64,000 nt of DNA from positions 124,001 to 188,000 of the forward strand of contig JBHGXS010000067.1 in assembly GCA_041920565.1 (NCBI GenBank), read 5' to 3'. Origin of the DNA: JAGHKQ01 sp041920565. GTDB lineage: Bacteria; Bacillota; Bacilli; Bacillales; Bacillaceae_G. Positions 24,963 through 34,644 of the stretch are shown here, in pieces. The notes beneath the pieces are model-generated. The model saw nothing but the letters and a program-made list of their open reading frames with translations. It ran no database searches and was not told the DNA's origin. Numbering within the stretch: position 1 is the stretch's first letter; every line of letters starts with the position of its first letter. The position numbers and the translations under genes are program-made.

Positions 24963-25316
24963 TTATATCAAATTTTGACTTCTAATGTCGACATATTGAA
25001 GGACAAGAACCCTGCATTCCGCTTTATTTTTTTGCAATAAAGAAAAAAGCGCAAGAGCAGAAAAAGAACTCTCGATCGCCTTATTTATTAATATATTAAA
25101 AAAAGAAATCCTTTTCATTTTAGAAAAATGATTTCGTACGGGGCAAAAATACGCTGACACAGGGACTGTAACGGTCAAATACATCGTCACGCCCAGCGCA
25201 GCTTCATTTGGGATTGCTTCTACCAGGCGCGTTCCGAAATACACAACAGAATATATTCCAAATGCTGCAGCGAAAAAAAAGCAGAACAGAGCAATTTTTT
25301 CTGTAAACGTTCGACA
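24963..25316 (-). pseudogene. Possible degraded small membrane protein gene
   Basis: An open frame without an initiation codon near its 5' end (from about 25316) reads a hydrophobic segment (IALFCFFFAAAFGIYSVVYF), the phrase VEAIPNEAALGVTMYLTVTVPVSAYF, and then loses hydrophobic character. A further isolated hydrophobic frame ending in IGFIWIIPYF lies at about 25434-25513 on the same strand. These look like pieces of one or two decayed membrane proteins. No family is assigned. Confidence 0.35.
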
Positions 25317-25671
25317 CCCAAATCCCCTCCCAAATATTGTATATTCAATATTATAAGATGAAAATCCTACAAAAACAAAAAACTTCTAGAAAATTCCTGC
25401 CGCTTTGATTTTTTATAACGTCCAGACACTTCCAGATAGAACCGTGCTAAAAATAAGGGATAATCCAAATAAATCCGATTTCAAACATGATGATGCCAAC
25501 AAGAACCCAGCCGATAAAGCTTAATTAAAATAACTTCCCTTTACAATCACAAATACTATATTAAAAAAATAATATCATTGCTATTTATAGCATAAATTTG
25601 CAAAAATTTTATATAAATTCACAGTTGAAAATGTCAATCTCTCTATATATTATTATTTTAAAATCCATTTT

Positions 25672-25700
25672 TTTACAAAATTTATATAAAATAGTATAAT
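25672..25700 (+). promoter_or_regulatory. Sigma-A promoter of the c-di-GMP gene
   Basis: TTTACA (25672-25677), 17-base spacer, TATAAT (25695-25700). Transcription from about 25707 would give a 175-base leader containing a short ORF. Confidence 0.65.
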
Positions 25701-25740
25701 ATTTGATAAAAAATGCTAGAAAAATGGAAAAAGGTGATGT

Positions 25741-25800
25741 ATGCTTAAGCTTGTGATTATTTTTCCAACAAAGTTTTTATACATTTTTGTTTCGAAATAG
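25741..25800 (+). CDS. 19-residue leader peptide upstream of GGDEF/EAL gene
   Basis: ATG at 25741, preceded by AAAAAGGTGATGT, encodes MLKLVIIFPTKFLYIFVSK and stops at TAG. It lies between the promoter and the c-di-GMP gene, 82 bases before its start. The strong ribosome binding site and hydrophobic, basic-ended composition suggest it is translated, either as a regulatory leader or as a tiny membrane peptide. Confidence 0.45.
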   Translation: MLKLVIIFPTKFLYIFVSK

Positions 25801-25882
25801 AGAAATTATAAGCAGAAAATAAATTTATATGTCTGTATTTTCAGTCAATTATGAATCATTTATTTATTGGAGGTAAAACAAG

Positions 25883-28615
25883 ATGGCGTTAAAAAGCAAG
25901 CATGTTAAATTGCTCGCTCTTTTTATGATTGTACTCGTCGTTAGCTATTACATCTGGTTCTTTTTTTGGAAAGATAATCATCTTATACAATTAATTGGCT
26001 TGGATATTCTTTGTCTTGCAGGCGGAACAACTGCTGTTTGTTCTCTATTGGTTTCCTATAGAAAAAGCAAGGGGAAAAACCGTATGTTTTGGCTCTTGTT
26101 GGCCTTAGGATGTATGAGCTATTTATTTGGAGATGCTGTGTGGATATACGAGGAGCTGATGCTTGGCATAAATCCAAATCAAGTTGGTGGAAAAGACGCC
26201 TTTTACATCTTATATATCGTCCTTATCTTAGCTGCTTTTTTGTATAAAATAATGGACTGCTCTCCTCCTTCACAAAAGCTTTTTATTTTGTTTGATGTAT
26301 TTATTATCATGTTTGCAGCGGTGACCCTTGAATACTATTTAATAGTAGGAAATATCTTATATAAAGACACCCTTTCCTTTTTTTCGAAATGTATTGAGCT
26401 TATTTATTCTGTTGGAAGCTTGACTTTGTTATTTATTGCAGTCACCATACTTTCTCAGCCTGATATATTCTCACGTATTGAAAAGTATTATCTTGCATTT
26501 GGTCTGTTATTTTATGTTTTTGCAGATTCGTTCTTTGATTATATCAATCTTGAATTTATTAACATTCCTCTCGCCCTTCTGGATCCATTTTATCAGGTTT
26601 CCATGCTGTTGCTGGCGATGGCAGGGGCAGCCCAAGTTCAAGGACTGCGTTATTCCAAAGAGGTACATTTATCTAAGAAAATGGAAGAAACCATACGTCT
26701 TCTTTTGCCATCTTTATCAGCAGTCGGGCTTACCATATTTACTATAGTAGAATTTAAAAACGCACGGACCTTAACGATCGGATTATGTTTCACTTTGATC
26801 TTTATACTTGCCAGACACTTGTTTACTTTAATACAAAACTCAAACTTGTTAGAGAGTCTGCAAGAATTGAATACAGAATTGGAAAAGCGTGTTGATATAC
26901 GAACAAAGGATTTGTTGATGCAAAAAGAAGCACTTTCAGATAGCAAAGAGCAATTTAAATCCTTATATCAGCATCATTCATATCCTATTTTTACCCTTGA
27001 TTTTAAAGGAAATTTTACAAATGTTAATAAAGCGGGGACACGATTGTTAGGCTATAAAGCAGAACAGCTCTTAGGCTATTCTTATATTTCGTTTGTATAT
27101 GAAGAAGACATGAGTAAAGTGCAAAAAGCATTTGAATCAATGAAAAAGGGGGAGCCGCAAAATATTGAACTGCGGGCATACTATCAAAATAAAGACCTAT
27201 GCTATTTGAATATAACTTGCGTTCCCATCATTATTAAGCAGGAAATTACAGGCTTTTATGTGATGGTAAAAGATATTACGGAAATAAAGAAAAAAGAGGA
27301 ACAAATCCGTTACCTGGCTTATCACGATACACTTACAGGATTGTATAACCGGAGATATTTTCAGGATTGCCTTAATAAAGAAATTATGCGGGCAAAAGAA
27401 AAGGGGGAACAGTTTGCTGTCTTATTCATTGATTTGGACCGTTTTAAAATCATTAATGATACCCTCGGTCATAACATTGGCGATCAATTGCTGATAGAAA
27501 TTGCATCCATCTTAAAACGAACAGTAGATTCAAATGCGATTCTCGCCCGTTTAGGAGGCGACGAGTTTACTATCTTAATTCCCCATGTCGAGAAAATAGA
27601 CGAGGTAACACATACTGCCAAGTCAATTTTACATGCACTGAATCAACCCATTGCAATCGGAGAGCATCAGCTGCGCATCACTCCAAGCATAGGTATTGCT
27701 ATGTATCCTGAGGATGGAGAAGATGCTGCTTCTTTACTTAAACATGCCGATGTTGCCATGTACAGCGTAAAAGGAAGAGGAAAGAACGATTTTGCCCTAT
27801 TTGAATTCCAAATAAGCGACACATTAAATCGACGGCATCAATTAGAAAAAGATTTATACCAATCTTTAGAATTAAAAGAGCTTGTTCTGGTATATCAGCC
27901 GCAATTTGACATACGCACAAACCGGATTATAGGTGTAGAAGCACTGATTCGATGGGACCATCCGCAGCTGGGAAGCATTTCTCCAAATGAATTTATTCCG
28001 ATCGCAGAGGAATCCTCTTCCATTATTCAAATCGGGAATTGGGTAATAAGGGAAGCATGCAAGCAAATGAAACAATGGATTGATATGAGGTATGATGATA
28101 TGAAGATTGCCATAAACTTATCTGTCAAACAGCTTGAGGAAGATTGGTTTGTGCCTTGGATTACAGAAATACTGGATGAAACGGGACTTCCCCCGCATCA
28201 TTTGGAACTGGAGATTACGGAACGAATTGCGATGACCCGCAGTGAAGATGTTTCCGCTAAGCTCCTTCAGCTAAAGGAACTCGGTATACAGCTTTCAATC
28301 GATGATTTTGGTACAGGATATTCCTCATTAGCTTATTTATCTCTCTATCCAATCGATGCAATTAAACTGGCACGAGAATTTCTGATTAATATTGAAACAA
28401 ACGAAGAAGAAAAAGCAATAGTTTCTTCCCTCGTTGCGCTATCAAAACAGCTGAATATTGATATTATTGCAGAAGGTGTAGAGACAAAGGAGCAGGTTTC
28501 CTTCCTGCAAGAACATGAATGCTATGTGATGCAAGGATATTACTTCAGTCCGCCATTAGAAAAAGAGGAAATGACCAAGCTGCTCGAAACTTCTTTCCTA
28601 TCTATAAACAACTGA
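25883..28615 (+). CDS. Membrane PAS-GGDEF-EAL cyclic-di-GMP protein with DUF4084-type sensor
   Basis: 910 residues. The N-terminal third has about nine hydrophobic segments of DUF4084 type. A coiled-coil (about 325-355), a PAS domain (about 356-470), a GGDEF domain (about 480-640) with intact LGGDEFTIL, and an EAL domain (about 660-905) with VEALIRW follow. No RxxD inhibitory site is seen before GGDEF. In EAL the motifs INLSVKQL, LEITER, DDFGTGYSSL and AEGVET are present, but the usual KIDRSF reads KLAREF. It could make or degrade c-di-GMP or both; direction is not decidable here. GGAGG precedes the ATG; it has its own promoter and ends at a terminator shared with atpC. Confidence 0.9.
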   Translation: MALKSKHVKLLALFMIVLVVSYYIWFFFWKDNHLIQLIGLDILCLAGGTTAVCSLLVSYRKSKGKNRMFWLLLALGCMSYLFGDAVWIYEELMLGINPNQVGGKDAFYILYIVLILAAFLYKIMDCSPPSQKLFILFDVFIIMFAAVTLEYYLIVGNILYKDTLSFFSKCIELIYSVGSLTLLFIAVTILSQPDIFSRIEKYYLAFGLLFYVFADSFFDYINLEFINIPLALLDPFYQVSMLLLAMAGAAQVQGLRYSKEVHLSKKMEETIRLLLPSLSAVGLTIFTIVEFKNARTLTIGLCFTLIFILARHLFTLIQNSNLLESLQELNTELEKRVDIRTKDLLMQKEALSDSKEQFKSLYQHHSYPIFTLDFKGNFTNVNKAGTRLLGYKAEQLLGYSYISFVYEEDMSKVQKAFESMKKGEPQNIELRAYYQNKDLCYLNITCVPIIIKQEITGFYVMVKDITEIKKKEEQIRYLAYHDTLTGLYNRRYFQDCLNKEIMRAKEKGEQFAVLFIDLDRFKIINDTLGHNIGDQLLIEIASILKRTVDSNAILARLGGDEFTILIPHVEKIDEVTHTAKSILHALNQPIAIGEHQLRITPSIGIAMYPEDGEDAASLLKHADVAMYSVKGRGKNDFALFEFQISDTLNRRHQLEKDLYQSLELKELVLVYQPQFDIRTNRIIGVEALIRWDHPQLGSISPNEFIPIAEESSSIIQIGNWVIREACKQMKQWIDMRYDDMKIAINLSVKQLEEDWFVPWITEILDETGLPPHHLELEITERIAMTRSEDVSAKLLQLKELGIQLSIDDFGTGYSSLAYLSLYPIDAIKLAREFLINIETNEEEKAIVSSLVALSKQLNIDIIAEGVETKEQVSFLQEHECYVMQGYYFSPPLEKEEMTKLLETSFLSINN

Positions 28616-28649
28616 CGTCCCGACAATCTAAACATAGAGAATGAAACAC

Positions 28650-28687
28650 AAAAAGACCTTACAGGAAGCGTTCCTGTAAGGTCTTTC
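28650..28687. terminator. Bidirectional terminator between GGDEF/EAL gene and atpC
   Basis: AAAGACCTTACAGGAA and its perfect inverse TTCCTGTAAGGTCTTT around GCG. A-rich and T-rich flanks give T tracts for both converging transcripts. Confidence 0.9.
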
Positions 28688-28689
28688 AA

Positions 28690-29091
28690 TTACTTCATAT
28701 TTGCAACATTTAGACGGTTGATGGCACGCTTTAAAGCAAGCTCTGCACGCTTGAAGTCCACATGAGCTTGTTTGTCTTCCAAACGGCGCTCTGCACGACG
28801 TTTTGCTTCGTTCGCGCGGTGAATGTCAATGTGAGATGCTTCTTCAGCAGCTTGTGCAAGAATTGTCACTTTGTCCGGACGTACTTCTAAGAAGCCGCCG
28901 CTGACTGCAACGTAATCTGTTTGTCCATCGTGCTTTAGACGAACAGCACTGATTGCAAGCGGCGCCACCATGGAAATATGACCAGGTAAAATGCCAAGCT
29001 CTCCGCTTTCCGCTCTTGCGCTTACCATCTCTACATCATTTTCATATACCGGTCCGTCAGGAGTTACGATACTGACTTTAATTGTCTTCAT
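28690..29091 (-). CDS. atpC: F1F0 ATP synthase subunit epsilon
   Basis: Central-stalk regulatory subunit, 133 residues: N-terminal beta-sandwich (IKVSIVTPDGPVYENDVEMVSARAESGELGILPGHISMVAPL) and C-terminal two-helix domain. Last gene of the atp operon; GGAGGG precedes the ATG. Confidence 0.96.
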   Translation of the reverse strand: MKTIKVSIVTPDGPVYENDVEMVSARAESGELGILPGHISMVAPLAISAVRLKHDGQTDYVAVSGGFLEVRPDKVTILAQAAEEASHIDIHRANEAKRRAERRLEDKQAHVDFKRAELALKRAINRLNVANMK

Positions 29092-29113
29092 AAACAGTCC
29101 CTCCTAGACCTTA

Positions 29114-30526
29114 TTACACTAGAGTTTTTGCTTTCTCGATAGCTTCTTCGATGCGTCCTACCAGACGGAATGCTTCTTCTGGAAGGTCATCATGTTTTCC
29201 TTCTAAGATTTCTTTGAAGCCTTTTACAGTTTCTTTTACAGGCACGTAAGAACCAGGTTGACCTGTAAATTGCTCCGCTACGTGGAAGTTTTGAGATAAG
29301 AAGAACTGAATGCGGCGAGCGCGGTGTACGATCAACTTATCTTCTTCAGACAACTCGTCCATACCAAGGATGGCGATGATGTCAAGAAGCTCTTTGTAGC
29401 GTTGTAATGTTTGCTGTACTTGACGAGCTACTTGGTAGTGCTCTTCTCCTACGATTTCCGGAGAAAGCGCACGAGATGTAGACGCCAATGGGTCTACCGC
29501 AGGGTAAATACCCATCTGAGTTAAACGACGCTCAAGGTTTGTTGTTGCATCCAAGTGAGCGAACGTTGTTGCAGGAGCCGGGTCAGTGTAGTCGTCCGCC
29601 GGTACGTATACTGCCTGTATGGAAGTGATAGAACCTTTGTTAGTAGACGTGATACGCTCTTGCAATTGACCCATTTCAGTAGCAAGTGTCGGCTGGTAAC
29701 CTACGGCAGATGGCATACGGCCTAGAAGCGCGGATACCTCAGAACCTGCTTGCGTGAAACGGAAGATGTTGTCGATGAACAGAAGTACGTCTTGTCCTTG
29801 CTCATCACGGAAGTATTCCGCCATTGTTAAGCCTGTTAACGCTACACGTTGACGCGCTCCAGGCGGCTCGTTCATTTGTCCGAATACCATGGCAGTTTTC
29901 TTGATAACGCCGGAATCGCTCATTTCGTGGTAAAGGTCGTTACCCTCACGAGTACGCTCACCTACACCTGCGAATACAGAGATACCGCCGTGCTCTTGTG
30001 CGATGTTATTGATCAATTCTTGGATCAATACCGTTTTACCTACACCGGCTCCGCCGAATAGACCGATTTTACCACCCTTGATGTAAGGAGCAAGAAGGTC
30101 TACTACTTTAATACCTGTTTCAAGGATTTCCACTTTTGTAGAAAGCTCTTCAAACGCAGGCGCCGGACGATGGATTGGGTCGCGGCGAACATCAGCTGGT
30201 ACTTCGCCGTCTAAGTCGATTGGGTCGCCTAATACGTTGAATACGCGACCAAGTGTTGCTTCTCCTACAGGAACAGAGATCGGGTTTCCAGTATCTACTA
30301 CTTCCATACCGCGAACAAGTCCGTCTGTAGAAGCCATCGCAACTGTACGAACTGTGTCATCGCCTAAGTGAAGTGCAACCTCTAGTGTCAGGTTGATTGT
30401 TGTTTCGTTTTCATTACGTGCTTCATGCGTTACTTTAAGGGCGTTGTAGAGGGCAGGAAGTTGTCCGCCTTCGAACTTTACGTCTACAACCGGACCCATT
30501 ATTGCTGTAATGCGTCCTTTATTCAT
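29114..30526 (-). CDS. atpD: F1F0 ATP synthase subunit beta
   Basis: Catalytic subunit, 470 residues. Walker A GGAGVGKTVLI, catalytic Glu in GERTREGNDLY, Walker B VLLFIDNIF and the DELSEED-type lever (DELSEEDK) are all present. Confidence 0.97.
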   Translation of the reverse strand: MNKGRITAIMGPVVDVKFEGGQLPALYNALKVTHEARNENETTINLTLEVALHLGDDTVRTVAMASTDGLVRGMEVVDTGNPISVPVGEATLGRVFNVLGDPIDLDGEVPADVRRDPIHRPAPAFEELSTKVEILETGIKVVDLLAPYIKGGKIGLFGGAGVGKTVLIQELINNIAQEHGGISVFAGVGERTREGNDLYHEMSDSGVIKKTAMVFGQMNEPPGARQRVALTGLTMAEYFRDEQGQDVLLFIDNIFRFTQAGSEVSALLGRMPSAVGYQPTLATEMGQLQERITSTNKGSITSIQAVYVPADDYTDPAPATTFAHLDATTNLERRLTQMGIYPAVDPLASTSRALSPEIVGEEHYQVARQVQQTLQRYKELLDIIAILGMDELSEEDKLIVHRARRIQFFLSQNFHVAEQFTGQPGSYVPVKETVKGFKEILEGKHDDLPEEAFRLVGRIEEAIEKAKTLV

Positions 30527-30609
30527 CGGTTTCCCTCCTAATGTTTGGTACTGTTCTAAGAGTCAGCAGGCTGACTCTTAGAACCCAATTGATACTTAGA
30601 GCAAGTCTT

Positions 30610-31470
30610 CTACTCTAAAGCCGCTGCACCGCCGACGATTTCCGTAATTTCTTGCGTAATCGCTGCTTGTCGAGCGCGGTTGTAAGAAAGTGTAAGTGTA
30701 TCGATAACTTCGAGAGCGTTGTCTGTAGCGTTTTTCATTGCCGTCATACGCGCTGCGTGCTCACTTGCTTTACCGTCCAGCAAGGCACCGTAAATTAAAC
30801 TTTCTGCATACTGCGGCAATAACACTTTCAGAATTTCCTCTTCGGAAGGTTCAAACTCATATAGAGTTGCCGCTTTATTAGATGCTACGTCAGTTAAAGG
30901 CAGAATCTTCTTCGCTTCTACCTCTTGTTGGATCTTGCTGACATAGTGGTTGTAATAAATATATAGCTCGTCATATGCACCATCCGTAAACATCGCGACC
31001 GCACGGGATGCGATTTCTTTAATGTCCGCAAACGCCGGCTGGTCGGAAAGGCCTGTAATCTCGTCGATAATGTTAAAGCCGCGACGCTTTAAATAGTCGC
31101 GTCCAACACGACCGATTACGATGATTGCATATTGGCTGGAATCCATATTGTGACGTTCTTTAATCTCTTTGCTTAATGCACGTAACACGTTGCTGTTATA
31201 TGCACCTGCAAGTCCACGGTCAGATGTAATGACGATGTAGCCTGTACGTTTTACCGGGCGGGCTGTCAGCATCGGATGATTTACCCCTTTGCTGCCGTTC
31301 GCTACACTCGCTACCACCTCTTGAATTTTTTCCATATACGGAACGAATGCCTTCGCATTTTGTTCTGCACGGTTCAATTTAGAGGCAGACACCATTTCCA
31401 TCGCCTTTGTAATTTGGCTTGTTTTCTTCGTGGAGACAATCTTCGTTTTAATATCGCGTAAAGATGCCAC
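30610..31470 (-). CDS. atpG: F1F0 ATP synthase subunit gamma
   Basis: Rotor shaft, 286 residues, with long N- and C-terminal helices (MASLRDIKTKIVSTKKTSQI and NRARQAAITQEITEIVGGAAAL). Starts at GTG with AGGTGGTGAG upstream. The 206-base gap before it holds hairpin repeat copy B. Confidence 0.95.
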   Translation of the reverse strand: MASLRDIKTKIVSTKKTSQITKAMEMVSASKLNRAEQNAKAFVPYMEKIQEVVASVANGSKGVNHPMLTARPVKRTGYIVITSDRGLAGAYNSNVLRALSKEIKERHNMDSSQYAIIVIGRVGRDYLKRRGFNIIDEITGLSDQPAFADIKEIASRAVAMFTDGAYDELYIYYNHYVSKIQQEVEAKKILPLTDVASNKAATLYEFEPSEEEILKVLLPQYAESLIYGALLDGKASEHAARMTAMKNATDNALEVIDTLTLSYNRARQAAITQEITEIVGGAAALE

Positions 31471-31503
31471 AGGTTCTCACCACCTTTTTGTCGGAAGTAG
31501 GCA

Positions 31504-31623
31504 TTTGTCTAGCTTCGCCGGCTAGGCGCCCGCATCCAAGAACCGTCCGCCCCGCAAAGAAAAAAGAGCCTTTGGGGACGGAGAACCTTGGCCTCGGCAC
31601 CAGAACGAGCCGGCTCCGCTTTT
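31504..31623. repeat. Dispersed hairpin repeat inside the atp operon (copy B)
   Basis: Complement of the copy A type: on the minus strand AAAAGCGGAGCCGGCTCGTT... to GCCGGCGAAGCTAGACA. It lies between atpA and atpG with about 30-55 bases on each side. Complementary arms (e.g. GGTTCTCCGTCC with GGGCGGACGG) predict a stable RNA fold within the operon transcript. Confidence 0.85.
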
Positions 31624-31676
31624 CGTTATGAGAAGAGAATAGGACAAGCCTACTCTCTCTCCGTATTTATCCCGTT

Positions 31677-33185
31677 TTACTCAGAAACCACAAACGTTTT
31701 CTTGAAGTCGTTGATTGCAGCTGCCATCTTCTCATCTTCCGCAAGCTGTTTTGTTGTGCGGATTTGGTCAAGCACATCTGCACGGTTTGCATCCATCCAT
31801 GCAAGGAATTCCTCTTCAAAGCGTTGGATATCTGCAACTGGGATATCATCTAAGAATCCGCGCGTTAACGCGTAAAGAATCATAACTTGTTTTTCTACTT
31901 TAAGCGGTTTGTGTAAGCCTTGTTTCAACACTTCAACTGTACGGGCACCGCGGTTCAGTTTTGCTTGCGTTGCTTTATCAAGATCAGAACCGAACTGAGC
32001 GAATGCTTCTAGTTCACGGTAAGATGCTAAGTCAAGACGAAGCGTACCGGACACCTTGCTCATCGCTTTAATCTGTGCAGCTCCCCCTACGCGGGATACG
32101 GAAGTACCTGCATCGATAGCCGGGCGAACACCAGAGAAGAACAAGTCAGATTGCAAGAAGATCTGTCCGTCCGTGATAGAGATTACGTTTGTCGGGATGT
32201 ACGCAGAAACGTCCCCTGCTTGTGTTTCGATGAAAGGTAGCGCAGTTAAAGAACCTCCGCCTTTTGCATCGCTTAATTTTGCAGCACGCTCTAATAAGCG
32301 AGAGTGCAAGTAGAACACGTCCCCTGGATAAGCTTCGCGGCCTGGCGGACGACGTAATAACAAGGAGAGCTCACGGTATGCTGCCGCTTGCTTGGAAAGG
32401 TCATCGTATACAACAAGGACGTGCTTGCCGTTATACATGAACTCTTCACCCATTGTTACACCCGCATATGGAGCCAAGTATAGCAGCGGAGCAGGTTGAG
32501 AAGCAGATGCAGTTACAACGATTGTGTATTCTAATGCACCGTACTTACGTAAAGTTTCTACTACGTTGCGCACTGTAGATTCCTTTTGTCCGATTGCAAC
32601 GTAGATACAGATCATATCTTGATCTTTTTGGTTTAAGATTGTATCGATTGCCACTGCTGTTTTACCAGTTTGGCGGTCACCGATGATCAACTCACGCTGC
32701 CCGCGTCCGATTGGTACAAGAGCGTCGATCGCTTTGATACCTGTTTGAAGCGGCTCATGTACAGATTTACGATCCATTACGCCAGGAGCCGGGCTTTCGA
32801 TTGGACGAGTTTTTGTTGTGTTGATTGGACCTAAACCGTCAACAGGCTGTCCTAATGGGTTTACTACACGTCCGATTAATTCCGGACCTACCGGCACCTG
32901 CATGATGCGTCCAGTACGGCGGACTTCATCACCTTCGCGAATACCAGTGTACGGTCCTAAGATGATAATACCAACGTTGTTTTCTTCTAAGTTTTGCGCT
33001 AGTCCCATAACTCCGTTAGAGAACTCTACAAGCTCCCCTGCCATTACGTTATCAAGACCATGAGCACGTGCGATACCGTCACCAACTTGGATAACTGTAC
33101 CAACATCACTAACTTCGATTTCAGACTGATAGTTTTCAATTTGTTGCTTTATCAGTGCGCTAATTTCTTCAGCTCTGATGCTCAT
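31677..33185 (-). CDS. atpA: F1F0 ATP synthase subunit alpha
   Basis: Regulatory nucleotide-binding subunit, 502 residues, with Walker A GDRQTGKTAVAID and the Arg-finger region SVSRVGGAAQIKAM. Start at 33185 (MSIRAEEISALIKQQIENYQ) follows AGGGGTG; the upstream GTG at 33194 is less likely. Confidence 0.96.
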   Translation of the reverse strand: MSIRAEEISALIKQQIENYQSEIEVSDVGTVIQVGDGIARAHGLDNVMAGELVEFSNGVMGLAQNLEENNVGIIILGPYTGIREGDEVRRTGRIMQVPVGPELIGRVVNPLGQPVDGLGPINTTKTRPIESPAPGVMDRKSVHEPLQTGIKAIDALVPIGRGQRELIIGDRQTGKTAVAIDTILNQKDQDMICIYVAIGQKESTVRNVVETLRKYGALEYTIVVTASASQPAPLLYLAPYAGVTMGEEFMYNGKHVLVVYDDLSKQAAAYRELSLLLRRPPGREAYPGDVFYLHSRLLERAAKLSDAKGGGSLTALPFIETQAGDVSAYIPTNVISITDGQIFLQSDLFFSGVRPAIDAGTSVSRVGGAAQIKAMSKVSGTLRLDLASYRELEAFAQFGSDLDKATQAKLNRGARTVEVLKQGLHKPLKVEKQVMILYALTRGFLDDIPVADIQRFEEEFLAWMDANRADVLDQIRTTKQLAEDEKMAAAINDFKKTFVVSE

Positions 33186-33196
33186 GCGTTTCACCC

Positions 33197-33739
33197 CTAT
33201 CTATTGTTCAAAAGTTCACGCTGAATTCGCGTTAATTTTCCTTGTAAGCTTCCGTCATAAATGCGGTTGCCGATGCGAACTTTAATGCCGCCCAATAACT
33301 CTTCATCTACGATGTTTTTGATGCGGATCGCATCTTTGTTGATTTTCTTCGCAAACACTTCTGCGATGCCGGCTTTTTCATCTTCCGTCAATGGACGGAC
33401 GGAAGAGACGATTGCTTCAGCCACGTTGCGCTCTTCGTTCGCTTGGTCAAAGTAGGCATCTGCTACCTCTGCAACGATATCGAGACGGTGACGATCCGCC
33501 AGCATATATAACGTATTTAGAATCGGTTGGGAAAGGGAAGCAAATGCTTGGCTAAGCACTTCTTTTTTCTTCTCTTTCGTTACGTTAGGAAGCTCTAAAA
33601 ACGCCTGTAATTCCTTATTCCCCAGGAATACCTCTTTTACTGTGCGTAAATCTTCCTCAAATGTTTCTAACATGTGCTTTTCCTTAGCTAGTTGAAAAAG
33701 AGCGACTGCATAACGCTTTGCCACAATATCTTTGCTCAT
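33197..33739 (-). CDS. atpH: F1F0 ATP synthase subunit delta
   Basis: Peripheral stator subunit (OSCP homologue), 180 residues: N-terminal six-helix bundle (VAKRYAVALFQLAKE) and C-terminal motif GGIKVRIGNRIYDGSLQGKLTRIQREL. Start overlaps atpF end by 4 bases. Confidence 0.95.
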   Translation of the reverse strand: MSKDIVAKRYAVALFQLAKEKHMLETFEEDLRTVKEVFLGNKELQAFLELPNVTKEKKKEVLSQAFASLSQPILNTLYMLADRHRLDIVAEVADAYFDQANEERNVAEAIVSSVRPLTEDEKAGIAEVFAKKINKDAIRIKNIVDEELLGGIKVRIGNRIYDGSLQGKLTRIQRELLNNR

Positions 33740-34242
33740 CGCGCTTCTCCTACCTCTTTAATGTAATCGCGAATAAGCTTAGCTTGCTCTTCTTCTTTCA
33801 ATTCCTTTTGAATTACTTTAGAAGCAATTTGAACGGACAGAGAAGCCACTTGTTCTTGCAATGCAGCAATAGCTTGGTCTTTTTCGCGTTGGATTTCTTT
33901 CAGCGCAGATTCTTTAATAGATTCCGCTTCCGCTTTAGCAGCAGCGATGATGCCTTCTTTTTGCTCTTCCGCTTGTTTCTTCGCTCTTTCAATTAATTCT
34001 TGCGCTTCTACACGTGATTGCTTTAAGATTGTGCGCTGCTCTTCTACAAGCTTTTTGGATTCCTGGTTGTTCTTTTCAGCAGCGTCGATTTCATTTGCGA
34101 TATGCTCTTCACGTTGCTTCATAATGTTCATTAAAGGACTAAATGCATATTTACGAAGCAATGCCAATAGAATAATGAAAACTACCAATTGGTAAATGAT
34201 TGTTCCGTATGGAATGGAAGATCCTAATAACAGGTTCGGCAC
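33736..34242 (-). CDS. atpF: F1F0 ATP synthase subunit b
   Basis: Peripheral stalk, 168 residues: one N-terminal membrane helix (YQLVVFIILLALLRKYAF) followed by a long charged coiled-coil. The 133-base gap upstream to atpE holds a strong hairpin. Confidence 0.94.
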   Translation of the reverse strand: MPNLLLGSSIPYGTIIYQLVVFIILLALLRKYAFSPLMNIMKQREEHIANEIDAAEKNNQESKKLVEEQRTILKQSRVEAQELIERAKKQAEEQKEGIIAAAKAEAESIKESALKEIQREKDQAIAALQEQVASLSVQIASKVIQKELKEEEQAKLIRDYIKEVGEAR

Positions 34243-34315
34243 AAGGATTCACTCCCTTCAAGAGTCTAGTTTCAACAGTATTTATGAAAAGCCTATTATT
34301 TTTTCCTCATAAAGC

Positions 34316-34354
34316 AATGGCGAAGAAGGTCTTCAACGAACGATCTTCGCCATT
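34316..34354 (-). other. Intercistronic hairpin between atpE and atpF
   Basis: AATGGCGAAGA (34316-34326) and TCTTCGCCATT (34344-34354) form an 11-bp perfect stem with a 17-base loop, 22 bases downstream of the atpE stop. There is no T tract, so it is more likely an mRNA-stability or processing element than a full terminator. Confidence 0.7.
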
Positions 34355-34375
34355 TATTGTTCGGGAGAAAATCCC

Positions 34376-34588
34376 TTATCTACCTAATACGATGAACGCG
34401 ATAACTACGCCGATGATTGGAAGCGCCTCTACTAACGCTACCCCGATGAACATGATAGTTTGAAGCGTGCTACGTAATTCTGGTTGACGAGCAACACCTT
34501 CAACTGTACGAGATACGATTAAACCGTTACCGATACCAGCACCAAGTGCCGCTAAACCGATTGCAATTGCAGCTGCGATTAAATTCAT
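34376..34588 (-). CDS. atpE: F1F0 ATP synthase subunit c
   Basis: Proton-carrying ring subunit, 70 residues, two helices. Helix 1 carries the packing motif GAGIGNG; helix 2 carries the proton-binding Glu in GVALVEALPIIGVVIAF. The Asp/Glu and loop (ARQPE) are standard; no sodium-type signature. Confidence 0.97.
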   Translation of the reverse strand: MNLIAAAIAIGLAALGAGIGNGLIVSRTVEGVARQPELRSTLQTIMFIGVALVEALPIIGVVIAFIVLGR

Positions 34589-34644
34589 TGTAAAACTTCC
34601 TCCTTTATGATTGGAAAAATATAATTTTTTACTTAAAAAGTATA

